A DNA stretch of 64,000 nucleotides from an uncultured Bacteroidia bacterium (GCA_902762655.1 CACWOZ010000008.1:17920-81919), one strand, 5' to 3'. Positions 42,331-50,524 are shown, counted from the first letter of the stretch. Translations and numbers: made by a program. The notes: a model not told the origin generated them from the sequence alone.

Positions 42331-42415
42331 GTTCCCGGTCCTCAAAAAAATGACCGACCGGGAGAAAAAACGCCAAAAGCGTTCCCGGTCGTACAAAAGT
42401 TGTAGGACCGGGAAC
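42331..42415. repeat. Tandem GTTCCCGGTC hairpins before the aroD-aroA gene
   Basis: TCCCGGTC (42333-42340) pairs with GACCGGGA (42356-42363), and 50 bases further GTTCCCGGTC (42381-42390) pairs with GACCGGGAAC (42406-42415), with TAC/GTA extending the second stem. No long T-run follows, so this does not look like a simple terminator. Confidence 0.65.
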
Positions 42416-42426
42416 ACTTTATTTGC

Positions 42427-42434
42427 TATCTTTG
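42427..42434 (+). promoter_or_regulatory. Candidate -7 promoter element for the aroD-aroA gene
   Basis: TATCTTTG matches TAnnTTTG 18 bases before the ATG at 42453. The second tandem hairpin ends 11 bases upstream and covers the -33 region. Confidence 0.5.
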
Positions 42435-42452
42435 CAGCGAAAACGCAAGGAT

Positions 42453-44459
42453 ATGATTTGCACCACAATACAGAATAAGACATACGACGAGATCCTGGCC
42501 CTCCTGGATGATCCGTGGATAGAAATGGCGGAGATCCGCCTGGACCGATGCGATCTCTCGGACGAAGAGATAGAAGACCTGTTCGCCAACACCGACACGC
42601 CGCTGATTGCGACGTGTCGGATTGTTGAGGTCGGGGCCAAGGAGGCGGAGCGCCGTCTGGGCGTGGCGATTCGTGCCGGGGCTCGTTTTGCCGATTTGGA
42701 AATCGAGGCAGATGTGGCATTCAGCAAGCGCTTCCGCTCGGCCTGCGAAGAGTGCGGCACTGAGATCATCCGCTCCTTCCACGACTTCTCCGGCACTCCG
42801 GACCTGGAGTATCTGAAGCAGGTGCGGGACCGTTGCTACCGCTACGGCGCCGATATAGCAAAAATCGTCGTGACGGCACATAGCGCCGAAGATGCCGCGC
42901 GGGTCATGGCGCTGTACGGTGCGGGCGAGCCTAACGGACGGGCAATGCCCGGACAGGGCTCCCCCTGCGGGACACTGCCGGGCCCTTTGCCCGTCGCGGA
43001 TGGCCGCGGGCTGATCTCCTTTGCCATGGGCGATGCTGGCCGCGACACCCGCATAGAATGCCTGAAACGGGGTGCCCCCTTTAGCTACGCATCCCTCTCC
43101 GATGCCGAAGCCACCGCTCCCGGGCAGATCGACTACATCACCATGCACCGCGAGGTCTACGGCAACTGGCGCGGATTCTTCCGCAACTCCCTGCAGATGC
43201 CCGCATCCAAGAGCTTCGCGCAGCGGGCCATCATCGCCGCCGCACTCGCCGACGGCCGCAGCCATCTCCGCGGATATTCCCCCTGCGCCGACAGTGAATC
43301 CGCCCTTGAAGTCGCACGCACTCTTGGCGCGAAAGTCCGCATCGACGGCAGCACCCTGACCATCGACGGCATCGGCGGAGCGCACACATCCCTCGACACC
43401 CTTCACACCGGCGAATCCGGGCTGCTGACGCGCCTGATGATTCCCTTGATGGCTACCATCAACGACTGCCCCGTCACCATCACCGGTGAAAAAACCCTCA
43501 CCCATCGCCCACTGAAAGGCGTAAGCGACATAATGGCCTCGTTTGGGGTTATAGTGCGCGAGAACACTGTCCCCATGCACGTGGACGGCCGTATCATCCC
43601 CGGCGTAGCCGAGATATCCGGTAAGGACGGCTCGCAACTTATCTCGGGCCTGCTGACCGCCCTTCCTCTCTTTGACAAACCCTCAACTCTGATAGTCACC
43701 GAACCCAAGAGCATTCCCTACATGTTCATCACCTGCGACGTGCTCAAGCATTTCGGAATCAAGATATCCGCGGAGATGGAAGGGGACCAGAAGATGATAG
43801 AGGAGCAGGACTGGAGCGGATGCACGGGCGTGACCTTCAAGATACGCGGAGGCCAGCACTATCACGCCGCAGACTTCGACATCGAGGGCGACTGGAGCAG
43901 CGCAGCGAACTTTCTTGTCGCAGGCGCCATCTACGGCAAGGCCGAGGTCGAAGGGCTTGATACCAAGAGCCTGCAGGCCGACCTTACCATAGCGGATATC
44001 CTTGTTGAGGCAGGAGCGGTGGTTTCGGAACTCGATGGGGCCGTGTGCATCAGCCGAGCCCCGCTGGAAGGCTTTGAGGCCGATCTCAACAACGCGCCCG
44101 ACATCTTCCCGATAGTGAGCATTCTGGCGGCTTTCTGCGAAGGCGAAAGCGTGATTTCCGGTGCCGGCAGGCTGGTAGGCAAGGAAAGCAACCGCGCCGA
44201 GGCCATCCTGGAGATGCTCTCAGGGCTGGGGGTGAAAGCGGGTATAACAGGAGATGACCTTCACATTGAGGGAGAAACGCTGACATCCCGTCTGCTGAAC
44301 GGGCGTATGCTGAAGGGGGGTAACTTTACTTCTCGCGGCGACCACCGTATGGCGATGGCCCTCAAGATCGCATCTATAGGCGCAGATGGACCGATAGTTA
44401 TCGACGATACCGCCTGCGTTGCCAAATCCTTCCCCGGATTCTGGGAGATGTTCGACTGA
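42453..44459 (+). CDS. Bifunctional 3-dehydroquinate dehydratase/EPSP synthase (AroD-AroA fusion)
   Basis: The 668-residue protein joins two shikimate-pathway enzymes. Residues about 1-235 are a type I dehydroquinate dehydratase with Glu in AEIRLDRCD, His110 in RSFHDFSGT and the Schiff-base Lys137 in ADIAKIVV. Residues about 240-668 are EPSP synthase with MPASKSFAQRA (249-259), GESGLLTRL, PDIFP, KESNRAE (577-583) and RGDHRMAMAL. Residues about 162-181, in a loop between ALYGAG and GRGLISFAMG, are encoded by a palindromic insertion. The two activities are normally on separate proteins in bacteria and are not consecutive steps. The start at 42453 follows a promoter element; the frame is open only 10 codons further upstream. 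Confidence 0.93.
   Translation: MICTTIQNKTYDEILALLDDPWIEMAEIRLDRCDLSDEEIEDLFANTDTPLIATCRIVEVGAKEAERRLGVAIRAGARFADLEIEADVAFSKRFRSACEECGTEIIRSFHDFSGTPDLEYLKQVRDRCYRYGADIAKIVVTAHSAEDAARVMALYGAGEPNGRAMPGQGSPCGTLPGPLPVADGRGLISFAMGDAGRDTRIECLKRGAPFSYASLSDAEATAPGQIDYITMHREVYGNWRGFFRNSLQMPASKSFAQRAIIAAALADGRSHLRGYSPCADSESALEVARTLGAKVRIDGSTLTIDGIGGAHTSLDTLHTGESGLLTRLMIPLMATINDCPVTITGEKTLTHRPLKGVSDIMASFGVIVRENTVPMHVDGRIIPGVAEISGKDGSQLISGLLTALPLFDKPSTLIVTEPKSIPYMFITCDVLKHFGIKISAEMEGDQKMIEEQDWSGCTGVTFKIRGGQHYHAADFDIEGDWSSAANFLVAGAIYGKAEVEGLDTKSLQADLTIADILVEAGAVVSELDGAVCISRAPLEGFEADLNNAPDIFPIVSILAAFCEGESVISGAGRLVGKESNRAEAILEMLSGLGVKAGITGDDLHIEGETLTSRLLNGRMLKGGNFTSRGDHRMAMALKIASIGADGPIVIDDTACVAKSFPGFWEMFD
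42937..42995. repeat. Palindromic element inside the aroD part of the fusion gene
   Basis: GACGGGCAA (42937-42945) pairs with TTGCCCGTC (42987-42995), GCCCGG (42947-42952) with CCGGGC (42978-42983), and CAG with CTG further in. The 59-base element is read in frame as a Gly/Pro-rich loop of AroD. Confidence 0.7.
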
Positions 44460-45308
44460 TTAATCGAAATTCCTTGAAGCGAAAGGCAGGGAAAGCCGGA
44501 GCGCAAGATGCCAGTATTCCCAGTTGTGCACACCGTTACGCACGCGGAGTTCGCTGTGCACCTTCTTGGCGCGCATCTTCATGTGAAGATCCATACTTAA
44601 TTGCAGCAGGAAATCGTCATCCCCGCAATCGATAAACCATGCCACCGTGCGGAGTCTCTCGAGAGTTGCCTCATCGGCATTATCCATAAAATCCAACGCC
44701 GAGTGCTCCCTGACGGCCTGCCCAACCAGGTAAAGTTTGTCATAAGACCCTTTCTTATAGCCGACTTCGTCGCGCTTGTTATCCAGCCAGGCGCTCATAG
44801 CATAGCAACTCGAAAACTTGTCGGGATGTCTCTGGGCATACACCGTGCTTCCGCCTCCACCCATGGAGAGACCCATCACTGCGCGCTTGCCTTTGCTTCC
44901 GCCACAATTGTATTTCTTTTCAACCGCAGGCACCAGTTCGCCGAAGAAGAAGTCTTCGTAGTTCCAACCGGGCATATTGAAATATCCGTTCCAGGTATTG
45001 TGGGTGTCCGGACCGCCGGCGTTGGGCATTATGATGACCATAGGTTTGGCTTCTCCGGAACGGATGAGTTCGTCGGCCACGGTCTGCATATTGCCGCGCT
45101 TGACCCAGGCAGTATAATCGTCGCTCAGACCATGAAGCAGGTACACTGCCGGGTAGAGATTGTCGCTGTTGTAACCACTCGGAAGGTAAACATTATACTT
45201 TACCACTGTCCCCAGCACTTTACTGTAAAGACTGTCGGTAACCACTTTCCCAGCACGGAGAGGCAGGAAGGCCAAAGCAAGCAGGACTGCAAATACTATC
45301 TTTTTCAT
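44460..45308 (-). CDS. Secreted esterase of the alpha/beta-hydrolase fold (esterase D/feruloyl esterase-like)
   Basis: The 282-residue protein has a signal peptide (cleavage near residue 19, LPLRAGK). The catalytic triad is visible: Ser148 in GLSMGG, Asp in DCGDDDFLL and His in NGVHNWEYW. The YLLHGLSDDYTAW segment gives the oxyanion hole region. Relatives cleave acyl or feruloyl esters from sugars or glutathione; secretion favours a polysaccharide-related substrate here. It is convergent with the aroD-aroA gene with no spacing and divergent from the desulfidase-like gene. Confidence 0.85.
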   Translation of the reverse strand: MKKIVFAVLLALAFLPLRAGKVVTDSLYSKVLGTVVKYNVYLPSGYNSDNLYPAVYLLHGLSDDYTAWVKRGNMQTVADELIRSGEAKPMVIIMPNAGGPDTHNTWNGYFNMPGWNYEDFFFGELVPAVEKKYNCGGSKGKRAVMGLSMGGGGSTVYAQRHPDKFSSCYAMSAWLDNKRDEVGYKKGSYDKLYLVGQAVREHSALDFMDNADEATLERLRTVAWFIDCGDDDFLLQLSMDLHMKMRAKKVHSELRVRNGVHNWEYWHLALRLSLPFASRNFD

Positions 45309-45325
45309 AAAAAGAGGAGTTTCCG

Positions 45326-45333
45326 CAAAAATA
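45326..45333 (-). promoter_or_regulatory. Candidate -7 promoter element for the esterase gene
   Basis: TATTTTTG on the minus strand matches TAnnTTTG 17 bases before the ATG at 45308. Confidence 0.4.
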
Positions 45334-45346
45334 AGATTTTTCTGCT

Positions 45347-45354
45347 TATATTTG
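45347..45354 (+). promoter_or_regulatory. Candidate -7 promoter element for the desulfidase-like gene
   Basis: TATATTTG matches TAnnTTTG and ends 7 bases before the ATG at 45362, so the mRNA would be nearly leaderless. Confidence 0.45.
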
Positions 45355-45361
45355 TTATTCC

Positions 45362-46702
45362 ATGCAAGACCGGCGCGAACAAATAATCGATATCATCCAC
45401 CGCGAGGTAAAACCTGCGCTGGGCTGCACCGAACCCATTGCCGTTGCACTCGCAGTCGCCAAGGCCGTAGAAATCATCACCGACAACTGCCCATGCATCT
45501 GTCCCGAAGGCTGGCGCCTGAAGGTGGACTTCCGCATCGAAGTGGCAGTCAGCGGCAATATCCTCAAGAATGGAATGGGCGTCGGAATCCCCGGCACAGG
45601 CATGGTAGGACTTCCGGTCGCAGCTGCACTCGGAGCCGTCTGCGGAGAGTCCGCCAGGGGGTTGGAGGTGCTGGCGGCGCTTAACGACTGCAGCGTGAAA
45701 AGGGCCAAGGAGCTGGTTGCAGGAGGCAAGGTACACATCAGCGTTGCGGATACCGACCGTCTACTGTACGTGAAGGCCACTGTTTCGGTGGACGGACGGG
45801 CGGAAGCCAGTGCAGAGGTTGATCCTCATGCATATGCGGTAATCGAGGACGATCACGACCGCATTGTGGAAACAAGTTTCGCCGGCAAGATACTGATGAG
45901 TTCCGAGTCCGGCGCCGCGGCCGTCGAACGCACAGCCAATAATGACGGCCTGACTGTCCGGGAAATCTACGATTTTGCCAGCACTGCCCCTTTCGAGAGT
46001 ATTTCCTTTATCCTTGAAGACCGCAGTCTCAATCTCGCTCTTGCCAAAGAGGGCCTGAAGGGAGATTACGGCATGAAAGTAGGCAAGGCCATACGCGAGA
46101 ACCAGAAAGAGGTCTTCGGTGATGATTTCATGAGTTTCGCCATGGGGATGACCGCCGCGGCATCTGACGCACGCATGGCCGGATGCACCCTGCCTGCCAT
46201 GTCCAACAGCGGCAGCGGCAATCAGGGAATTACCGTCAGCATGCCGGTCATCGCCTATGCGATGAAGTACGGAGTCGATGACGAGCGTCTGGCCCGCGCA
46301 CTGATCCTGAGCAATCTGGTCGCCATACATATCAAGAGTTACCTCGGCAAGTTGTCCGCCCTTTGTGGTTGCGTCGTGGCTTCCACCGGTTCCGCCTGCG
46401 GAATAGTGTGGCTGCAAGGCGGAAGTTACGAACAGGTGTGCTATGCCATCAAGAACATGGCAGGAAACATAACAGGAATGGTTTGTGATGGCGCCAAAGT
46501 GGGCTGTGCCATGAAGGTGGCTTCCGGAGTGTCCTCCGCCGTCCAGTCCGCCGTACTTGCGATGCGTGGTACATGCATCCCTTCAACCGACGGCATTATC
46601 GATGACGACATAGAAAAAACCATCAGCAACCTCGGCGCGATAGGCTCCGCCGGCATGAAGGCGGCAGACCGCATGATATTAGACATCATGCTTTGTAAAT
46701 AA
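45362..46702 (+). CDS. UPF0597/L-cysteine desulfidase-like protein (CyuA family)
   Basis: The 446-residue protein matches the family of E. coli CyuA (YhaM), an iron-sulfur enzyme that breaks L-cysteine into pyruvate, ammonia and sulfide, related to the alpha subunit of L-serine dehydratase. The GCTEP motif near residues 21-25 and later Cys residues (AGCTLPAMSNSGSGNQG near 280, CGCVVAST, GAKVGCAMK) fit an Fe-S cluster. The product is expected in the cytoplasm. Substrate could also be serine or another amino acid. A 26-base gap separates it from the HprK-like cassette, so cotranscription is possible. Confidence 0.85.
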   Translation: MQDRREQIIDIIHREVKPALGCTEPIAVALAVAKAVEIITDNCPCICPEGWRLKVDFRIEVAVSGNILKNGMGVGIPGTGMVGLPVAAALGAVCGESARGLEVLAALNDCSVKRAKELVAGGKVHISVADTDRLLYVKATVSVDGRAEASAEVDPHAYAVIEDDHDRIVETSFAGKILMSSESGAAAVERTANNDGLTVREIYDFASTAPFESISFILEDRSLNLALAKEGLKGDYGMKVGKAIRENQKEVFGDDFMSFAMGMTAAASDARMAGCTLPAMSNSGSGNQGITVSMPVIAYAMKYGVDDERLARALILSNLVAIHIKSYLGKLSALCGCVVASTGSACGIVWLQGGSYEQVCYAIKNMAGNITGMVCDGAKVGCAMKVASGVSSAVQSAVLAMRGTCIPSTDGIIDDDIEKTISNLGAIGSAGMKAADRMILDIMLCK

Positions 46703-46728
46703 AAGAACTAATCCGTATATTAGCCAAT

Positions 46729-47607
46729 ATGAGTGAGAAAAGATTCTATCGCGTAGCAGGATTCGTTTTTGGAGTAGGGAGCCCGGAGGAGGACTTTCTC
46801 GACTCTATGACGAATCTCGCTCCGTTCAAGGAAGACGGCGCATCCGGGGAACATATATTCAACCTGGAAATCGTGGATTCTATCCCGGAAAACAGTCCGG
46901 AGTTGATGTTCCGTACCGATGATGGTCCGGGTTTTCCGGAAATCAGCATTTTTAACGTGGATGGGGGCTGGCAGATTCGTGTGAAACCTCTTCCGCAACT
47001 CCCGGAGGCTTCGGAAATGTGGGTCAAGGAGGATTTTTCCGAGGCAACTCTCCACTTCCTCCGCAAAGAAGACAGACAGTTTGCCCTGAACAATGCCCTG
47101 ATGCTTATGTTCGCATTCTCCACCGCCTGCCGCGGTGCGTTGGAAATGCATTCTTCCGTGGTGATGAACGACGGGAAGGGATATCTTTTCCTTGGCCGCA
47201 GCGGCACGGGAAAGAGTACCCACAGCCGTCTCTGGATAGATAATATCCCGGGAACGGTGCTGCTCAACGACGACAATCCCATACTCCGTCTCATGCCGGA
47301 CGGTAGCGCCCGTGTCTTCGGCTCACCATGGAGCGGGAAAACGCCCTGCTATAAGGCCGAAGACGTGCCCGCCGGAGCCGTGGTGCAGTTGAAGCAGGCC
47401 CCATATAACAAGATAGAGCGCATGCATGCGTTGCAGGCATATGCTACCCTGATGTCTTCCGCTTCATCTTTCCGCCCCTTCAAGGGCCTTGCGGACGGAT
47501 GGCACCGCACTCTCGAAGGGCTGGTCGGCGTGTTGCCATGCTATATGCTCGAATGTCTGCCGGACGCCGCTGCCGCGGAACTTTGCCATAGCACGATTCA
47601 TGGATAA
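46729..47607 (+). CDS. HPr kinase-like protein, first gene of a PqqD/ABC cassette
   Basis: The 292-residue protein has a Walker A motif GRSGTGKST at residues 156-164 preceded by LEMHSSVVM, the arrangement of HprK/PEPCK-type kinases, and LNDDNPILR and GSPWSGKTPCY further on. The N-terminal 140 residues are variable. Homologues of this kind in lasso-peptide clusters phosphorylate the precursor peptide; others are often mislabelled as PEP carboxykinase. The target here is unknown. Its stop lies inside the next gene (8-base overlap), the first of three overlaps in this four-gene unit. Confidence 0.8.
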   Translation: MSEKRFYRVAGFVFGVGSPEEDFLDSMTNLAPFKEDGASGEHIFNLEIVDSIPENSPELMFRTDDGPGFPEISIFNVDGGWQIRVKPLPQLPEASEMWVKEDFSEATLHFLRKEDRQFALNNALMLMFAFSTACRGALEMHSSVVMNDGKGYLFLGRSGTGKSTHSRLWIDNIPGTVLLNDDNPILRLMPDGSARVFGSPWSGKTPCYKAEDVPAGAVVQLKQAPYNKIERMHALQAYATLMSSASSFRPFKGLADGWHRTLEGLVGVLPCYMLECLPDAAAAELCHSTIHG

Positions 47608-48025
47608 ACGGACGGTTGCGAACGAGTTGCTGCTGGAAGATGCGGCCATGCTTATGGATGAGGGGCGCGAGGTGACCTTCACCCCCCTCGGCAGCAGCAT
47701 GCTGCCCTTCATCAAGGGGGGCAAAGACAGTGTCCGGCTGAAGAAAATGCCGGAGGTGGAGGTTGGCGACATTCTGCTTGTCCGCCTCCCGGGTCCGCGC
47801 TATGTGCTGCACCGGCTGATTCGGAAGGATGGCTCCGATCTGACCCTGATGGGTGACGGCAATATCGCAGGGGTGGAAACCTGCAAGGCAGGTGACGTGC
47901 TAGGCACGGTAACTGCCATAATAAAGGATAAACGCACGGTGGTGCCGGGGAAAGGCCGCATTTGGCGGGCCCTGAAACCGTTTAGACGTTATATACTTGG
48001 TATTTACAGAAGAATAGCATTATGA
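47600..48025 (+). CDS. S24/S26-type (signal peptidase-like) serine peptidase
   Basis: The 141-residue protein has the nucleophile motif GSSMLPF (Ser33 most likely) of S26 signal peptidases and YVLHRLI (His71), so it is of the Ser/His type seen in SipW and Sec11 rather than the Ser/Lys type of bacterial LepB. The GDGN box follows near residue 90. No N-terminal membrane anchor is visible; the basic C-terminus (FRRYILGIYRRIAL) could be amphipathic. In this context it may cut a leader from an exported peptide. It overlaps the gene before by 8 bases and the PqqD-like gene by 4. Confidence 0.8.
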   Translation: MDKRTVANELLLEDAAMLMDEGREVTFTPLGSSMLPFIKGGKDSVRLKKMPEVEVGDILLVRLPGPRYVLHRLIRKDGSDLTLMGDGNIAGVETCKAGDVLGTVTAIIKDKRTVVPGKGRIWRALKPFRRYILGIYRRIAL

Positions 48026-48288
48026 AGATCAAAGAAGGATTCACACTCCGCCAGATTTGCGGCGAGTATGTAGTGGTTGGCGAAGGCCTGGCACAGGTCA
48101 ATTTCAATAAACTTCTCTCCCTGAACGAGACAGCCGCCTTCCTTTGGCAGAAGGCGGAAGGCATGGAGTTTACCAAAGAAGACCTGGTTGCCCTGCTGCT
48201 CGATAATTATGAGGTAGAAGAGGCGCGCGCTTCCGAAGATGTTGACAAACTGCTCGAAATCTGGCAGAAAGAAGGCGTAGTAGAATAA
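48022..48288 (+). CDS. PqqD-like peptide recognition protein (RRE)
   Basis: The 88-residue protein fits the PqqD fold of an N-terminal beta hairpin and a helical end; LNETAAFLWQKAEG near residues 35-48 is the family hallmark. PqqD-type domains bind leader peptides of ribosomally made, modified peptides and present them to modifying enzymes. It overlaps both neighbours (ATGA upstream, TAATG downstream), so it is tied to the kinase, peptidase and transporter. Confidence 0.87.
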   Translation: MKIKEGFTLRQICGEYVVVGEGLAQVNFNKLLSLNETAAFLWQKAEGMEFTKEDLVALLLDNYEVEEARASEDVDKLLEIWQKEGVVE

Positions 48289-49916
48289 TGGAAAGGTCGT
48301 TCCGCGCTTGTGCGAAGGCACTATGGAGGATGTCCGTCCCGGTAAGGTGGCGGATGCTGGTCAGCGTGCTTTCAGGTGCGGTGCGGATAGCCGTTTCGCT
48401 GGCCTTCGTATGGACGAGCAAGCATCTGGTGGACATTGCCACCAAAGTGTCGGATGCACCGCTGAGTTCCGGAATATGGATGTTCGCCGTTGTGCTTGCC
48501 CTGCAACTTTGTGTGGTCCTGTTCGTCAACTGGTGGGATGCCTACAGCGAGGTAAAATCCCGCAACCGCCTGCGCATGGACACCTTCGCAAAGGTTATGA
48601 GCAGCCGTTGGGACGGACGCGAGCGTTTCCTCTCCGGAGATACGGTCAACCGTCTGGAGGAGGATGTACGCGTGGTAGCCGATCTGCTGATCGTCCGTAT
48701 TCCCGGGGTGGTGGTTACATTGCTGCAACTGCTGGCAGCCTCGGCCTACCTTATGGTGCTTGCCCCCAATCTGCTCTGGGTGTTGCTTATACTTATGTTC
48801 TCCGCCGTATTCGGATCCAAAATGTTCTTCCGGCAGATACGTTCTCTGATGACCCGTATCCGTGCTCGTGAGAGCGAACTGCAGCAGCATATGCAGGAGA
48901 GTCTCCAGCACCGTGTGCTGGTGCTGACCCTCACCAATCTGGACCGCGTCCTTGAGAAGTTCGGGTGGCTGCAGGCAGATATTGAGAGCAATACCCGCAA
49001 GCGGCTGAATTATAATGCAGTTGCCCGTGGACTGATGTTCCTGGGATTTCAAGCCGGGCACGCTGCCGCCTTTCTTTGGGGTGCGATAGGAATCATGCAC
49101 GGCACGGTTACATACGGTATGATGACCGCTTTTCTGCAACTCGTCGGGCAGGTGCAGCGGCCAATAGCCGAATTCGGCCGGCAGGTGCCCGCTTTCATCG
49201 TGGCCATCGCATCCGTCGAGCGCATCATGGACCTGGAGGAACTTGAGCAGGAACCGTCTTCCGAAAGCATCGTCCTGCCGGGCGCTCCCGCTGTCGAAAT
49301 CTCGGGCGTGAGTTATTCATATCCCGGATCGTCGGTGAAAGTCCTGGACAATTTCTCTGCCGTTTTTCCGGAAGGTTCCTTCACGGTGGTGGCCGGCTCA
49401 ACCGGGGTGGGGAAAAGTACCCTGATACGTCTTATTCTGGGGCTCCTGACTCCGTCGGAGGGGAGCATACTTGTTGGAGGAAAGGCCGCCGGTGCCGCTC
49501 TGCGCGGGAATTTTATGTATATCCCGCAGGGAAACTCTCTGCTGAGCGGGACCATCCGCAGCAATCTTCAACTGGCCTCTCCGGATGCCACGGAAGATGA
49601 AATGCGTTCTGTCCTGGAGACGGCGATGGCTCAGTTCGTATTCGAGCTTCCTGATGGGCTGGATACCCCCTGCGGAGAGGTCGGAAGCGGTCTGAGCGAG
49701 GGTCAGTGCCAGAGAATAGCGATAGCACGCGGTCTGCTGAGGCCGGGTGGTATAATGATTCTGGATGAATCCACTTCAGCCCTTGATGCCGCGACCGAAG
49801 AAGCCCTGCTGCAAAACCTTTATGTCAAGTACCATCAGCGGAAAACCATCATATTCATCTCACACAGGAAAGCAGCGGCCCGTTTTGCCGATGCTGTTAT
49901 AGAGGTGTCGCAGTAA
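48288..49916 (+). CDS. ABC transporter with fused membrane and ATPase domains
   Basis: The 542-residue half-transporter has an N-terminal membrane domain of six predicted helices (about residues 20-300) and a nucleotide-binding domain with Walker A GSTGVGKST (370-378), Q-loop PQGNSLLSGTIRSNL, signature LSEGQ (469-473; Glu replaces the usual Gly) and Walker B MILDESTSALD. It probably acts as a homodimer exporter. There is no N-terminal C39 peptidase domain, which fits with a separate peptidase in the operon. Substrate unknown; a peptide is likely from context. Confidence 0.88.
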   Translation: MERSFRACAKALWRMSVPVRWRMLVSVLSGAVRIAVSLAFVWTSKHLVDIATKVSDAPLSSGIWMFAVVLALQLCVVLFVNWWDAYSEVKSRNRLRMDTFAKVMSSRWDGRERFLSGDTVNRLEEDVRVVADLLIVRIPGVVVTLLQLLAASAYLMVLAPNLLWVLLILMFSAVFGSKMFFRQIRSLMTRIRARESELQQHMQESLQHRVLVLTLTNLDRVLEKFGWLQADIESNTRKRLNYNAVARGLMFLGFQAGHAAAFLWGAIGIMHGTVTYGMMTAFLQLVGQVQRPIAEFGRQVPAFIVAIASVERIMDLEELEQEPSSESIVLPGAPAVEISGVSYSYPGSSVKVLDNFSAVFPEGSFTVVAGSTGVGKSTLIRLILGLLTPSEGSILVGGKAAGAALRGNFMYIPQGNSLLSGTIRSNLQLASPDATEDEMRSVLETAMAQFVFELPDGLDTPCGEVGSGLSEGQCQRIAIARGLLRPGGIMILDESTSALDAATEEALLQNLYVKYHQRKTIIFISHRKAAARFADAVIEVSQ

Positions 49917-49960
49917 GCACATTAATGCATCTATATAATCAGAATTATTTGAAATCGACT

Positions 49961-50509
49961 ATGAACACATTTAAGAAATCCCTTGCAGTGCTATGTCTGG
50001 CACTCATCCCGGTTTTCGTATTTGCTCAGAAGACTTCGAAGTTCCCTCAGAGGAACGAAATCGTAGAGGTTGAAAACGAAAATGATCCATCAATGATCCT
50101 CGAGGTGTTCGATTGCCCCGTAGACGGAGTAAGCCACTATTTCCTTTCAGTAGGCCACCTTGGATTCGGTGACGAAGTTGTACAGGTGCTGTTCGATCCC
50201 GTCTTCGAACTTTTCTTACCCCTTGGTGACTCGATTTCCGAGGCGCTTGAAACGCTGAAGCAACTGCAGGCTCTCTACAAGAGCGAGCCCGGCGCAAGCA
50301 TGGAGGTCCAGGGCTGCCTCGCCTTCGGTATCCCTAACGACAAATATGAAACCGTAAAGGTGACATTCCGCAAGGTGCTCCTCACCCGTTTCCTGGAGTT
50401 CAGCGTCCAGCGCGAAGGCTATATCCGTGCGGCACATGTTCAGAAGTCTGATTTCGGCTCCCTCGTCACAAGCATGAAACTGCACCATAAAATGTATCCT
50501 AAAAAGTAA
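49961..50509 (+). CDS. Secreted protein of unknown function downstream of the PqqD/ABC cassette
   Basis: The 182-residue protein has a clear signal peptide (cleavage near residue 22, FVFAQKT) and no recognised domain. It contains a DCPVDG motif and several charged strands. It starts 44 bases after the transporter gene on the same strand and could be part of the same unit, but no motif links it to the cassette. The ATG at 49961 is preferred over the one 12 codons earlier because it begins the signal peptide directly. Confidence 0.65.
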   Translation: MNTFKKSLAVLCLALIPVFVFAQKTSKFPQRNEIVEVENENDPSMILEVFDCPVDGVSHYFLSVGHLGFGDEVVQVLFDPVFELFLPLGDSISEALETLKQLQALYKSEPGASMEVQGCLAFGIPNDKYETVKVTFRKVLLTRFLEFSVQREGYIRAAHVQKSDFGSLVTSMKLHHKMYPKK

Positions 50510-50524
50510 CTGAACAGACTTCCG

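Noticed and set aside
42426-43637. A 403-codon minus-strand open frame over the aroD-aroA gene
   Set aside because: The plus strand encodes two complete enzymes with all catalytic motifs; the antisense translation is compositionally odd (Gly, Ala, Val, His) and has no start context.
46729-47607. PEP carboxykinase
   Set aside because: Length (292 residues) and motifs fit the small HprK-like kinase group; residues for oxaloacetate binding in true PEP carboxykinases are not seen.
46729-49916. Calling the cassette a lasso-peptide cluster
   Set aside because: The asparagine synthetase-like cyclase and transglutaminase-like protease of lasso clusters are absent from the window, so only a general RiPP-like description is justified.
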